Source of the DNA: Eurosta solidaginis
Taxonomy: Eukaryota > Arthropoda > Insecta > Diptera > Tephritidae
Assembly: GCF_040869045.1 (NCBI RefSeq)
Contig: NC_090319.1
Coordinates: forward strand, 66,622,779 to 66,686,778
Direction: 5' to 3'
DNA length: 64,000 nucleotides
How positions within the stretch are numbered: the stretch's first letter is position 1; every line of letters begins with the position of its first letter. Of this stretch, positions 34,101 to 44,159 are shown in pieces. The notes beneath the pieces are model-generated. The model saw only the letters and a program-made list of their open reading frames with translations, searched no databases and was not told where the DNA came from. Both the position numbers and the translations under genes were made by a program.

Positions 34101-36939
34101 TTACTCAGCATACGTTCGTATATAAAACGTTTTTATCAAAATTGGCTTGTCTGCGATGATCCATCATGTAATCAAAATACACGTTTCTATACACATGTAA
34201 CGCGGGGTAATCGTCCTGTATGTCCATTTTGTAAAAATGGTTTGTTAGTGCGTCAATATTCGGAGAGGAATTTATATCAACAGTTGAGCTATTTTCAATA
34301 CATGTTCGATTTAAGCAAATATCAACATAAACGTAAGTAAAACTTAAGTAGATTAAAGGAAGTGAAATTATTTTATGTTGCAAAATATCTGCTCAGTTTG
34401 GTGAGAAATCTCACGGCTTACGCGTAAAGACTTGCTCGAGTTTATTTACTGCATGGTTGAGTTAAAATAAGAGATGCAGTTCGAAAACAAAGGAATGAAC
34501 AGGCGGACTTATTCTTCTTAGTTGGCGCTTTATTGTTTAAAAGGCTTAACCGTCCAAACAAAGCCGTATATTAGCTTGTACATTTTAGTAACTGGAACCA
34601 ATTAAGAAGCAAAGGATTTTAAATCATTTTCTACTTGGGGTTTTCATTAAATACTCAGCTGAGCAGAGCTCACAGAGTACATTAATTTTGTTCGCATAGC
34701 GGGAATCCGTAACGGCATAAACTATTCGAGATAGATATAGACTTCTCTATATGTGACCCGGCCTATGAAAAGGTGGCTTATGACGCAAAAAAAATGTTTC
34801 CCCTTTTTTCCGGGTTTCGAAAGTTTATATTTAACCTCTGTTTCTAGCAATTTCTTTTTTGAGTCATAAGCCACCTTTTCATAGGCCGGGTCACATATCA
34901 AAATGATCTGGGCGAAAAAAGAAATTAATTTAGCCATTCCGTCTGTCCGTCCGTCCGACCGTCCGTAAACACGATAACTTGAGTAAATTTTGAGGTATCT
35001 TAATGATATGTAATGATATGTATGAATATGTAAGTTCCTGGCCACTCATCTCAGATCGCTATTTAAAATGAACGAAATCGGACCATAACCACGCCCACTT
35101 TTTCGATATCGAAAATTTCGAAAAAACGAAAAGTGCAATAATTCATTACCAAAGACGGATAACCCGATGAAACTTGGTAGATGGGTTGACCTTATGACGC
35201 AGACTGGAAAATTAGTAAAATTTTGGACAATGGGCGTGGCACCGCCCACTATTAAAAGAAGGTAATTTAAAAGTTTTGCAAGCTGTAATTTGGCAGTCGT
35301 TGAAGATATCATAATTAAATTTGGCAGGAACGTTACTCCTATTACCATATGTGTGCTTAATAAAAATTAGCAAAATCGGATGACGAACACGCCCACTTAA
35401 AAAAAAATTTTTTTTAAGTCAAATTTTAACAAAAAATTTAATATCTTTACAGTATATAAGTAAATTATGTTAACATTCAACTCCAGTAATGATATGGTGC
35501 AACAAAATACGAAAATAAAAGAAAATTTCAAAATGGGCGTGGCTCCGCCCTTTTTCATTTAGTTTGTCTAGAATACTTTTAATGCCATAAGTCGAACAAA
35601 AATTTACCAATCCTTGTGAAATTTGGTAAGGACATAGCTTTTATGTCGGTAACTGTTTTCTGTGAAAATGGGCGAAATCGGTTAAAGCCATGCCCAGTTT
35701 TTATATACAGTCGACCGTCTGTCCTTCCTCTTGGCCGTTAACACGATAACTTGAGCAAAAATCTGTATATCTTTACTAAACTTAGTTCACGTACTTATCT
35801 GAACTCACTTTATCTTGGTATTAAAAATGGGCGAAATCCGACGTATGACCACGCCCACTTTTTCGATATCGAAAAATGAAAAAAATGCCGTAATTCTATA
35901 CCAAATACGAAAAAATGGATTAAACATGGTGATTGGATTGGTTTTTTGATGCAAAGTATAACTTTGGAAAAAAACTTTGTAAAATGGGTGTGACACCTAC
36001 CATATTAAGTAGAAGAAAATGAAAAAGTTCTGCAGGGCGAAATCGAAAGTCCTTGGAATCATGGCCGGAATACTGTTCGTGGTATTACATATATAAATCA
36101 AATATCGGTATCCGACTGATGATGTTCTGGGTCACCCTGATCCACATTTTGGTCGATATGTCGAAAAGGCCTTCACATATACAACTAAAGGCCACTCCCT
36201 TTTAAAACCCTCATTATTGCCTTTAATTTTGATACCCATATCGTACAAACACATTATAGAGTCACCCCTGGTCCACCTTTATGGCGATATCTCGAAAAGG
36301 CGTCCACCTATAGAACTATGGCCCACTCCCTTCTAAAATGCTCTTTAATACCTTCTATTTGATACCCATGTCATACAAACAATACAAATACCCATGTCAT
36401 ACAAACATACAAATTCCAGGGTTACCCTAGGTTCATTTTCCTACATGGTGATATTCCCTTATTTTGTCTCCAAAGCTCTCAGCTGAGTATGTAATGTTCG
36501 GTTACACCCGAACTTAGCATTCCTTACTTGTTCACTTTACTGAGGTTACTCTTGAGAGAGCTGAGCTTCACAACCCTTGAAGGGTGGCTGTGACCTCTCG
36601 TTAATCTGGTTTCATAATACGAGGCTATCTGACTTCGGGCACCCCAGAACTTTTACCAATCTAGGTAGCATAGATTATTGTTTGCTTATAACTTAGTGAT
36701 TACCGCCTCATTCTATTTATATTTCAGATGTGCCACTCACTGCGGAAACTGAGGCTGCCTACCAATTGCTCTTCGACACTGTAAATAAACAACTTGAAAA
36801 ATCTGCTTTCTGTACAATATCATTGGCAAAAATATTTAGTCATTTCAAACCGCTAGAGCAAAGTGATGAGATTTCACATAGGAAAATCGAGGTGCCGCAA
36901 TTGGAGTTGCAAGTTGCGACAAGCCTAGATGACAACTAA
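22162..36939 (+). CDS. PolA1 (DNApol-alpha180 ortholog): DNA polymerase alpha catalytic subunit
   Basis: The model is join(22162..22177, 22235..22429, 22499..23598, 23682..23867, 23942..24791, 25137..26105, 33227..33785, 33860..34332, 36728..36939), 1519 residues. All introns are GT-AG, phases fit, and the length is close to the fly protein (about 1490). It extends RNA-DNA primers made by primase at replication origins and on the lagging strand, in the nucleus. Family-B landmarks are seen: the N-terminal [10 protein letters not shown] block, the inactive exonuclease-like region in exon 5, motif A DFNSLYPS (about residue 909), motif B NAMYG (about 993) and motif C YGDTDS (about 1039). The C-terminal zinc-binding cysteines (CIAC, CDDPSC, CPFC) lie from about 1323, where the B subunit and primase bind. 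The start follows from exon 1, MADSPS, joined to EPRAKRQR. The 69-nt intron 2 is in frame and stop-free. Intron 6 (7.1 kb) carries an LTR element and intron 8 (2.4 kb) a repeat. The coding frame looks intact. Confidence 0.95.
22430..22498 (+). other. Intron 2 of polymerase alpha, 69 nt, in frame
   Basis: Donor GTAGGG follows ...GAG GAA G, and acceptor TTGCAG precedes AT GGC ACA. Splicing yields [13 protein letters not shown], which matches the fly protein. Retention would add 23 codons without a stop. Confidence 0.8.
26106..27063 (+). other. Start of polymerase alpha intron 6
   Basis: This is intronic sequence before the LTR element. Besides a truncated SINE (26627-26752) I see only AT-rich DNA. 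CATAG at 27064-27068 is the left target duplication of the LTR element. Confidence 0.6.
26627..26752 (+). repeat. tRNA-derived SINE, truncated copy
   Basis: It contains GTGGTGTGGTAGTAGCGTGC and CTCCGCC, then the B-box GGTTCAACTCCC (26681-26692) followed by GGGC, and an AAAATTTAGAAA / CCAATTAGAA body start. It matches the head of the full SINE at 60791-61153 and then diverges or stops. Confidence 0.65.
27069..27347 (+). repeat. 5' LTR with nested insertion
   Basis: It matches the 3' LTR apart from one substitution, two one-base indels and a 90-nt excess (78 nt insert plus a 12-nt duplication). The LTR starts TATAGTGTTAAC and ends AACCACCAAA. Confidence 0.85.
27102..27179 (-). mobile_element. 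5'-truncated LINE tail nested in the 5' LTR
   Basis: The insert of 78 nt is bounded by CTCTTTACTTTA at 27090-27101 and 27180-27191, a 12-nt target duplication. On the minus strand it ends in an (AAAT)n tail, the hallmark of target-primed insertion of a non-LTR element or SINE. The 3' LTR gives the empty site. Confidence 0.75.
27353..27368 (+). promoter_or_regulatory. Candidate primer binding site
   Basis: TGGCGATTCTACC starts 5 nt after the 5' LTR. A TGG directly after an LTR is expected for pairing to the CCA end of a tRNA. I cannot name the tRNA with confidence. Confidence 0.45.
27369..28934 (+). other. Leader of the LTR element
   Basis: The roughly 1.6 kb between the primer site and gag has no clear coding frame. 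It contains a SINE copy at 28407-28747. The rest is AT-rich with no recognised motif. Confidence 0.5.
28407..28747 (+). repeat. tRNA-derived SINE inserted in the LTR-element leader
   Basis: It has the head GCGTGCTCTGCC and B-box GGTTCAACTCCC (28439-28450). The body (including GCGGGGTCGCCCCTCGGCAG and GTCCCGTCCGGCCAATTTG) is collinear with the SINE at 60791-61153, and it ends in a T-run at 28731-28747. The first about 25 nt of the head are missing. No clear target duplication is visible. Confidence 0.75.
28935..29903 (+). CDS. gag: Gag-like protein of the LTR element
   Basis: This is a 322-residue open frame. It starts with an Asn/Thr-rich tail, followed by a capsid-like region opening with [20 protein letters not shown], a phrase common in arthropod Ty3/gypsy Gag proteins. 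The C-terminal third is basic (Arg/Ser/Asn-rich) and ends with CWYHKKF and KCIPPC, a Cys/His arrangement that replaces the usual CCHC knuckle in this group. It would coat the element RNA in cytoplasmic particles. The frame is intact. Its stop at 29901 comes directly after a TTTAAAC heptamer, and pol lies in the -1 frame. The start was taken at the GTG/ATG region about 28935. An upstream in-frame start within the leader is not excluded. Confidence 0.75.
   Translation: MVLRSPIRTRNFTNSENQNNNYTNNTMTHNPTQDTQDTSTQDNFTNFPSTKFIKLPQFWQDCPDAWFLLVEGQFEFNNITDDNLKFQNVLVTLQRYTISKIFEVINPPPLFNKYDTIKKILCERFSLSEEKRLEQLFSKTEFGDRTPSELFRFMKSLIGSGSIVSQELLFKLWIRKLPQEIQIHLTSNNNQNRDEIIILADKLFDLINKPHFSKSPVVSSINNNILEQCVKNLTELTTAIYQNLNKISNDINQLQIRSRSKDRNRYKSRNFSRSRNFSNNRNFNSQTTICWYHKKFKNNDLKCIPPCNFNQNHDSNYEQNLN
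29891..29900 (+). promoter_or_regulatory. Candidate -1 frameshift site at the gag/pol junction
   Basis: In the gag frame the codons read AAT TTA AAC just before TGA, preceded by A. This contains two overlapping X XXY YYZ heptamers, A AAT TTA (29891-29897) and T TTA AAC (29894-29900). Slipping back one base leads into the open pol frame. Confidence 0.6.
29915..30718 (+). pseudogene. pol: Pol part 1: aspartic protease and RT start
   Basis: The frame is -1 relative to gag and is open upstream of its first ATG, to the frameshift site. It contains the retropepsin catalytic motif [12 protein letters not shown] (Asp at residue 30), which cuts the polyprotein. It then contains the RT fingers with [20 protein letters not shown]. 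The frame ends at 30716-30718, just after a seven-T run (30702-30708), where one extra base shifts the reading. RT continues in the next frame at 30723. The break disables the copy. Confidence 0.8.
30723..32051 (+). pseudogene. pol: Pol part 2: reverse transcriptase, RNase H, integrase zinc finger
   Basis: The reading opens inside the RT with [16 protein letters not shown] and the catalytic box YIDDILIAS (Asp pair at about residues 61-62). RNase H follows with [13 protein letters not shown] and [10 protein letters not shown], then the integrase HHCC finger (HSLSHPS...CINC). The frame stops at 32049-32051, right after the second Cys pair, by a stop plus a one-base shift. The integrase core is found intact in another frame from 32131. 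Confidence 0.85.
32052..32949 (+). pseudogene. pol: Pol part 3: integrase catalytic core
   Basis: From 32131 the reading gives [12 protein letters not shown] (first Asp), [13 protein letters not shown] (second Asp, residue 61) and [12 protein letters not shown] (Glu, residue 97). The 35-residue spacing of the last two is the D,D35E signature of retroviral integrases, which join cDNA to host DNA. The C-terminal part is a basic, low-complexity tail. The segment is separated from RT/RNase H by the stop at 32049 and is hence not expressed as one polyprotein. Confidence 0.8.
32974..32988 (+). promoter_or_regulatory. Polypurine tract
   Basis: GGAGGGGGAGTAAA lies directly before the 3' LTR, where plus-strand DNA synthesis is primed. 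Confidence 0.75.
32989..33179 (+). repeat. 3' LTR of the Ty3/gypsy-type element
   Basis: This is 191 nt. It starts TATAGTGTTAAC and ends AACCACCAAA, then CATAG (33180-33184). It holds AATAAA-type hexamers in an A-rich end. It gives the uninterrupted form of the LTR. Confidence 0.85.
34690..36532 (-). repeat. 1.8 kb interspersed repeat in polymerase alpha intron 8
   Basis: It is collinear, in reverse orientation, with 44463-46262. Landmarks shared by both are runs of the CCGTCCGT type, AACACGATAACTTGAG, ACCACGCCCACTTTTTCGAT, and the end CCTTACTTGTT (36522-36532). It has no coding capacity and many AT-rich blocks. The class is unknown, possibly a non-autonomous DNA element. It carries a MITE at 34753-34894 that the other copy lacks. 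Confidence 0.8.
34753..34894. mobile_element. MITE nested in the 1.8 kb repeat
   Basis: This is 142 nt. The terminal inverted repeats are about 40 nt, starting GTGACCCGGCCTATGAAAAG, with one mismatch. ATAT lies on both sides (34749-34752 and 34895-34898). The sister repeat at 46.2 kb has no such insert at the matching point, so it shows the empty site. Confidence 0.8.
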
Positions 36940-37073
36940 ACTTCTGTATGTAAACAGCAGCCAATCATTTTTATAAGAAGACACAAGTAATTCATAATTT
37001 TATAAGTACCTAGAATTTATATATAAAAAATATTCTTAAGGAGCTACATGCGTATTTTAATACCCACTTTTGC

Positions 37074-37201
37074 TTTATTAAGTAAAAAAACCTAAAAAAA
37101 AACAATGTTTAAAATTTTTACTTCATTCAAATCATTTTTTCGTGTTTATAAAAAACACAAATGTATAAAATATTGAAATCAACTTACTTATGAAAAATAA
37201 A
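37074..37201. terminator. Convergent polyadenylation signals
   Basis: AATAAA for the polymerase gene lies at 37196-37201 (+). TTTATT, the complement of AATAAA for the takeout-family gene, lies at 37074-37079. If both are used, the two 3' UTRs overlap by more than 100 nt. Confidence 0.45.
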
Positions 37202-37289
37202 AACATTTAATAAGCAAGTACATACTTAATACAATAACAACAGTATGGAAAACAAATATGTAGGTAGTATTTTCGAAAACTATATGATA

Positions 37290-40200
37290 TCAACTTAAAA
37301 ATCTTGATATTGGAAAATAACGAAATGATTCATTGAATATATCGGTAAATGCACTGCTAACCAATTCGTTTATAATTGGTTTGATGACGGGAAACCCAAT
37401 TGGCCACATACTATTTATAACGCCATCAGCTAAATTATCCAAACGTTCACGTCCCTCAGCCAATGCATTGGCAACATGCATTTTCAATCCACCAATACGA
37501 TCAACTTCAATATGCACCTTTAACAGCGATCCTTCTGCGCCCAAGCGCCGTACGCTCGTTGTCTGACTATAATCGTATAATGTCATATTCCACAAACCGC
37601 GTCGCTTCACTGGTGCACCAAATAATTTACCCGAAAATTCATACCAGCCATTTAAACTTTTTTCAGGAAAATATTGTGCATAAATAATGCGTTTATTATC
37701 GAAATCAGTACGATATTTAGTGATTGCTGAGCGCGTCCAGCCATATTCGGAAATGTTGCGTAAAATTAATTTGAAACCACCAAAACCACTCTGATCACCA
37801 CGACGCAGTTCGACAAAGAGTGAACGATGTGGATCGAAAGGTTTGATGTTGTAGGCGGGAACACCTAAGAGAAAGGCAAGTAAAATATGTATATTATTTG
37901 ATTAAACCGAACAAACCGACTTTGAAAAAACGCGAGTTCTTACCTTAATAAACTAAAAGTGATGTATCTATATGTACTATATTAATATAAAGGGTAATTT
38001 TTCAGAAGTTCAATGTCTAAGGACTTTATGACGACTATCATATAGCGTGACGTAAAACAACTATTGTAAATCAAGCATTGATTCGGGAACATCTATTAAA
38101 TTTCTGCTTAGTTTAGTACCTTAGATCCCTGTGGATTGCATTAGCGAACTATAAAAGCTTGCTCCAATCCTGCACAGATATCCAAACCAGTTTAAAATTT
38201 TTTTATAAACGGTAACATCTAAGAAAGTTACATATAACTGAATGACAGTGAGCACAAATTACTTACTCGACCGAAGATCTCGGTTTTTCCTCAGAAGCAA
38301 TGTTTAAAGAGGGAGTATGCAAAGTTGCATGCGGTTAGTTGAGAGTCTAACAGAAACACAGAAGGTAAGTCACTTTTGGAATTGCGTAAGATATTGGCAC
38401 TTGTTTAAAAGCGGGCGTTGTCGTCAGTCGGCTTGTATAGTTATATAGGAATTCCCCACACAATATGTACATATTGTAACGAATTTTGGGCAATTCTGCT
38501 TATTTGCAACCTTCTACTAACGTTCGAATCACTAAACTGTTGAATAAATAACTCCACTATTCAATAATGCAAAATGGCCTTTATTAAAGTACTTCACAAT
38601 AACACTTATACTTCTCAACAGATAGCGTGCTTAAATCAAACTGATTCGCCATGCCTCAGCTGCTGCTTTTATACTCTTTGGTTTCCTTGTTGACATATTT
38701 CTAGGCGTTTCTATTTCTAGAATTTGCTACTTTTTTACCAGCTATAACAACAGATGCTCGTTATAGCGTCTCATATGCGCGTGTATATGTGAGTGATACT
38801 TCCACCGATGATTGCCTACTTTTGGGAGTATTTCAGATATATGCATGTGTTTGTGCTGTTCTCTCCGCTGATTGTATGGACATACATATGTGTATACATA
38901 ATGATTAATTTGTTTACGTACATACAAGTGTGGCAGCTTGCTTTATTGTTGTTGTGGCTTTATTTACTTAGTTTCAGATTAGTGATGTGAGTTGTCACTA
39001 ATATTCGTCACAATATATAATAGCATAAAATGCTAGCTTCAACAGCCAACAAAGCTTCTTGCACATGTTCTGTACAATACTGTACGTTTAAAAAATGAAG
39101 TACTTGCCATACAGTTTTTAAAATTTACCAATTTTTGACAAAGTTTTCAATATTGATAAAAAGAAAAATGGACACTAACAAATTTTTCATAATAAAAGTT
39201 TAGAAGTTTTTTAAATTTTTTAAAAATTTCCATATGGAAAATTTGTTTGAAAATCTTAAAAAAATTGGTTTTTTATGAAAATGTTTCGAAATCAATTTCA
39301 AGTTTTGCCAATTTGGTAATTCTATACGACAGCATGACACTCTTAATACACATCCAAAAATATCGGAAGGACAAAAGACGCGGTTTGGTCTCAAATTCGC
39401 GAATCCGAAAACAGAAATAAAAAAATTACGTCTGTGACGAGATATTTGTAAAATAAACTGCAACTTTTCATATGGTTGTTGTAATGTTGTTATACACAGA
39501 AGAAAATGTTGTGTACAAAGGGATTTTGCACGGATTTAATTTTTGGTGGACCGCCCAGGGTAATTTTTTATAAGCGGAGCCGAAGGCCGCCAATGCAGGA
39601 AGCTGTTCAGCGCAAAAATACTAAGTACCCCCGGTTTCGGAGGGACTCGGGGTCATTTTTCGTTAATATCTTTTGAATTACTCCAAATTTTTGTTTTCCG
39701 TTCGGATTCGCGATCCTGGCACTAAGATGCGTCTTTTGACACCCCCCTCGATATTTTTGGACGTGTATTAAGAGTGTCATGCTGTCGTATAGAATTACCG
39801 GCAATTTTTAAAAAAAGTAAAATAAACAATTTGCATACCCAAATTGTGTATGTAATAACAGAATTTGCTAAGTCTTTGACAGTTTTTCTAAAGTTTTCAA
39901 ATTTACAATTTTTTCGCAAAATGTTCTAAAATAATAAAAACAAAAATAACCCTAAAAAATATTTAAATATTTTTAAAAAATTTTAAAGTTTTATAAATTT
40001 TGCTTTAGGTAACTGCTTTTTTTTGTTTTTTTTTTTTGTAATTTAAAACAATTGCATGCTCGAAATTTTATGAGAAAGGTTTAAAAAATTATTCAGTAAA
40101 AATTTTCACAATTTTGTTAAAAATTAAAAACTAAACAAAAACAGGTTCAAACATTTTTATAAAAGTATATAAATAATTTTTTTTTTTTTAATTTTTTTAG

Positions 40201-42705
40201 CTTTTTTTCTAAAAGTTTTTTTTACTAAGATAGTAAAAAGACATCCTTTTTGAAATTGTCAAACAATTTAAGTTAATTTAAAATATTTCGAATTTCGCTA
40301 AAATGGCAATACTCAAAAGTTTTTTGCTTAGAAGTTTTCTAAGCAAAAAAACTATATTTGTCACAAATCTCTTTGATATTTGTAAAGTTTTTGCTAATTT
40401 TGTCGAAGCTCTGTAATTTTTAAGAAAATCTTTAAAATTACAAAAATGTATTTAATTTTCTGATATAAACATTTTTATCAAAATTTAGTGATTTTTTTTA
40501 AGTCCTGTGAAATCAACCACGATTTACATTTTTAAAGGTTTACTAAAAAAAGTTTAAATTTTCTACACATATTTTTGAAATTTATAAAAATCTCAAAAAA
40601 TTCTGGAACTCTCTTAGTATTTGGAAATGATTCTAGAACTTAAGGAAATCTACATACCAACACAAAAGTTGACTAAATATTTTAATCAAAATATTTTTTT
40701 TATCAAAATTTTGTAGATTTGAAAAAATGTGTGGAAGTTTTAAATCAAAAAGCTGCAAGCCAACTCAAAAATTTACTTATATTCTGATCTAAATATTTTT
40801 TATTAATATGTAGTGAATTTTTTTTAAGTTTCGGTATTTGGCACAATTGCACATCCCACAAGCTCACTAAATTTTAAATCATAAAACTTAAGCATATTTG
40901 CAAAAATTCAAAAATATTTCAAAAAATTGTATTTAAATTGGTTTGAAATTTTCTAGAGAAAAAAAGTTCATATTAACGGAAAAATTTACTTTATGTTCTT
41001 AATATTTTTATTAAAATTTGGTAAATTTTTTTTTAAGTTTTGTTAATTTGCCCACAATTGTAAAACTCAAAACTTTACTAAGAACATTTAGATTTCTAGA
41101 ATTCTCAGTTTGGAAATTTTTCTAGAACTGAAAAAATTTGTATCCAACACAAAGTTTTATTTAATAAGCTGAGTGAAATATTTTTATTAAAATTTAGTGA
41201 AATAATTTTCTAGTTTTTCTAATTTGGCCACAATTTACTAGAAATTAAAATTTTTGTCACGAATTTCTGAAATTTATAAACATGTTGCGTGCTAGCAAAT
41301 AATATTTAAAAAATATTTCACGTCGTACCCGCAAGAAAGAATATCATAGGCACGCTACATAAAACCCTTATGATACTTCAATTTAGAGCTTTTAAAAAAA
41401 GGCACCCTTTATAATAATTTTTCAATAATAATTGTAATAATTTTTATTTTTTAAACGGTTGTATTTAGCTTGACAGGCTGGTTGGCTGCCTGGCACGAAT
41501 TTTGTAATTGAAATTTAAGTAACTTCCCGATAAGCTACAAGGTTGAAACTTGGAATATAGTTCAGAACCCGGTGACAATGCAATAATAAGAAAAAAATCG
41601 CCGATAGGTGGCGCAAGGATCGAGATATTCACAAAAATCGTATTTGCGGTCCGATTTGGCTCATTTTTGGAACACACAATACATACAAGAATAGAAAGCG
41701 ACCTATGAAAAAATCGCCGCTAGGTGGCGCAAGGATCGAGATATTCACAAAAATCGTATTTGTGGTCCGATTTGGCTCATATTTGGAACACATAATACAT
41801 ACAGTCCGGTAGAAGTGACATCAAAATATTTTGGAGTTGGAGGGGGGACAAGCATACGTGGCGCAGAGTCGAGTAAAGTCTTTGGAAGGATTATGTATTG
41901 AGGACTTAGATTGTAACAAATTGTCAGGAAAGAGTCCTTGTAATAATGAGTCACTAAATGAACTAAATAGAATGAGAAATAATATGCAATTAAATAAAGA
42001 CTAAAAACTTGAAAATAAAATAATTAAAAAAAATTTTTTAAGTTAAACGGTTTTATTGAAAACAATACTTACATGAAATAATAATAATACTAAAAGCTAG
42101 AAAATAATTAGGTAGGTCCTAGGTACTAGTCATCACACTCCTCATCAATCTAGGACGTTGATCAGACAATTAAATAAAAGCGTTGCGCGCGTGAAATTTC
42201 TATTTATTGTCATATATAAGACCAACCGAACTTAAATAAGGTTATGCTACGCCTCACATTTTTAGAAATTTCACGCGCCCAACGCTTTTATTTAATTGTC
42301 TGATCAACGTCCTAGATTGATGAGGAGTGTGATGACTAGTACCTAGCACCTACCTAATTATTTTCTAGCTTTTAGTATTGTTATTACTTCATGTAAGTAT
42401 TGTTTTCAATAAAACCGTTTAACTTATAATTTTTTTTTTTTTTTATTATTTTACTTACCTAATTAATTTCCATATTTAAAGTTTTTTAATTAACTTTTCT
42501 CACCTGTCGGATAAAAGGCACGTAAATCGTTAAACACCTCTTTCATACAATCATCAAAATCGCTGCTACCCAGCTTACATCTGCCTAAAAGGCGTGTAAA
42601 ATCGTCATCTACCGTTATTTGACCTTGACCATTTACGCCAAGATTTATAGTAGCACCAGTTATTGCTATCGCCATTAGACTGCATTGTAGCAACAATTTG
42701 GACAT
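37290..42705 (-). CDS. Takeout/JHBP-family secreted protein
   Basis: The model is complement(join(37290..37864, 42504..42705)), 258 residues, the usual size for this family of haemolymph juvenile-hormone-binding-like proteins, which carry small hydrophobic ligands. Starting at Met 42705 gives a signal peptide (MSKLLLQCSLMAIAITGA). The same frame stays open to an ATG at 42900 and would add a 65-residue Asn/Ser-rich leader before the hydrophobic segment, which is less likely. The two conserved N-terminal cysteines appear in CKLGSSDFDDC (residues 43 and 53). Exon 2 gives YNIKPFDPHRS, then a GLWNMTLYDYS strand and the C-terminal ELVSSAFTDIFNESF helix. Donor GTGAGA and acceptor CTTAG keep phase (1+2). 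The intron is 4.6 kb and full of repeats. The gene converges on polymerase alpha. The exact fly ortholog is not identified. Confidence 0.85.
38475..39012 (-). repeat. Solo LTR, family 1, copy 1
   Basis: This is 538 nt. On the plus strand it starts TGTAACGAATT and ends ATTCGTCACA, flanked by ATAT on both sides (38471-38474 and 39013-39016). The minus strand carries a TATA-type box (complement of TTTATACTC) and a poly-A signal region near the end. It lies in the takeout-family gene intron. No internal element sequence is attached. Confidence 0.8.
39295..39805. repeat. Inverted-repeat pair
   Basis: About 145 nt at 39295-39440 and 39660-39805 are reverse complements. Both contain GGTAATTCTATACGACAGCA (or complement), GACACTCTTAATACAC and a GCGAATCCG block. 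The arms differ by substitutions and short indels. The spacer of about 220 nt has no recognised feature. Confidence 0.7.
39806..41460. other. Extremely AT-rich intron stretch
   Basis: Most of this is A/T runs with loosely repeated AAATTTTT-like phrases. No coding frame, RNA or ordered repeat is recognisable. Confidence 0.6.
41591..41803. repeat. Two-copy tandem repeat, period about 117 bp
   Basis: Copy 1 (41591-41687) and copy 2 (41708-41803) share AAATCGCCG, TAGGTGGCGCAAGGATCGAG and GGTCCGATTTGGCTCAT, with about six differences. Confidence 0.75.
42041..42425. repeat. Near-perfect hairpin (inverted repeat) in the takeout-family intron
   Basis: Arms 42041-42202 and 42263-42425 (about 162 nt) pair with roughly four mismatches around a 60-nt loop. 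Weaker A/T pairing extends further outward. Because it lies within the intron it would be transcribed as a long double-stranded hairpin with either gene direction. Confidence 0.85.
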
Positions 42706-42960
42706 AAATGCTAGCAGGGATACGCGATTAACACGGAGGTCGGGTTGCGCATGCGCAGCAGTTACTCTGTTTATATGATTGCTGTTGTTGCTGGAACGAT
42801 TACTACGTGCGTGTGTATAACTAAAATTGCTACTTGTGTGGTTGTTATTGCTGTTGTTGTTGGACATTGAAGATATTTTTTTTTGTTTAGTAAAAGCCAA
42901 ACTTTTCGTCGGGCAGCTGTTGCTGATTTTGTTTGGAAGCTGTAGACAAGAGCTGAAAAT

Positions 42961-43846
42961 CTAAAATATTTAATTATAAGATGTTACTGATGTGAATGCG
43001 ATTACATACGTGCATATAGATATTTGTACATAGTTTGCTTAAATAATAGAGATTTTACTTGTTTGTTTATTATTTTAGACAATAGTTATAAGACGCACGT
43101 ACGTGCATATTATCAATGTATTTATCAACTTTAAAACCAAGTTAAATTTGAAAACAGTCTCACTTAATTTTTGGGATGTTGAATTACAGTTTTAGCATGA
43201 TTTAATGCTTGTATCTACTAGAATGACCACTGCCAATAGTATACTTATTTAGTTAAATTGCAATCCATTTGGCTTCTGACATTTGGCACCACATTTTAAA
43301 TTCAACTAGTTTCAAATAATCCTCTTTAAGAATACTGCCCGCCCTTCCAGAGTTTTTTTTTTAGCACCTAGATGCCCCAGGCCCAGGGCGATTTGTGGCG
43401 ATGGAAGCAGCGTAAAATCAGATCTGAAGTCGTTGGGGAGAAGTGCGACATGCCCTAGAGGCACGAACGAACCTAACCTTCTTCAGGCTGAATTGTTACT
43501 CTCCTGATGAGCTTCTCACTACGCCAGAGATCCAGAGTAAGCTTCCAGCAAACACAGTCTCTAACGTTAGATAAATATTGTTTTACATTAGAATTGTAAT
43601 GTTGTTGTCAATAATCAGGTTTGAATTTGATTAGAGAACGATTTGAGAACCACTATTAATGCGATGTTGTCACAGGATTTTGTTTTTCGAAATTTCAACC
43701 CCTCCTTTGCGGTTTATTTTTGATGTGCACTACATGAACAATTGGGGTAAGTATGTACGTGACCCTGCTTTTTTTTGGACAGTTAAAATATACAAAAAAA
43801 ACTTTGAAGCAAAAAGTTGAAAACGAGCTGATGTGAATATTCCTTA
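42961..43846. other. Upstream region of the takeout-family gene
   Basis: This would hold the promoter of the minus-strand gene. I see no certain TATA box, tRNA, repeat or open frame of note. Confidence 0.4.
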
Positions 43847-43946
43847 TGGTGGTAGCGTGGTGTGGTGGTAGCGCGTTCTGCCTATTAAACCGAAAATCTT
43901 TGGTTCAATCCCCGAGCAAAGCAACATCAAAAATTTAGAAATAAGT
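43847..43946 (+). repeat. tRNA-derived SINE, partial copy
   Basis: GTGGTGTGGTGGTAGCGCG, then TGGTTCAATCCCCGAGC (B-box) and CAAAGCAACATCAAAAATT match the head and first body segment of the 61 kb SINE. The rest is missing. Confidence 0.65.
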
Positions 43947-44159
43947 TTCTAAGTAATTTACGTCGTATTTAGACAAGCAGGGTTGCCACCTAATATGCAC
44001 CATTTCGGAAACGCTTCGAAATCGTCTTCGACACTTTTTTCGCAGTTTTAGGATTGCTTGCGAGTGCAAACCGGGACTATTTAAGGATTATTTTGAGACT
44101 TCTTTGAAATCATTTCGGGGCTATTTTGGAAAAGTTTCGAATTACCTTCGGGACTGACA

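Noticed and set aside
34722..36000. Open frames of about 60-107 codons within the 1.8 kb repeats
   Set aside because: They recur because the repeat recurs. They differ between copies by stops and shifts and show no protein family.
35990..36480. Tandem-like blocks as a CRISPR array
   Set aside because: This is eukaryotic repeat DNA. Block lengths and spacing vary and no CRISPR-type unit is present.
42706..42900. Start of the takeout-family protein at 42900
   Set aside because: It would put 65 polar Asn/Ser residues before the signal peptide. The internal Met at 42705 gives the normal family length and secretion signal.
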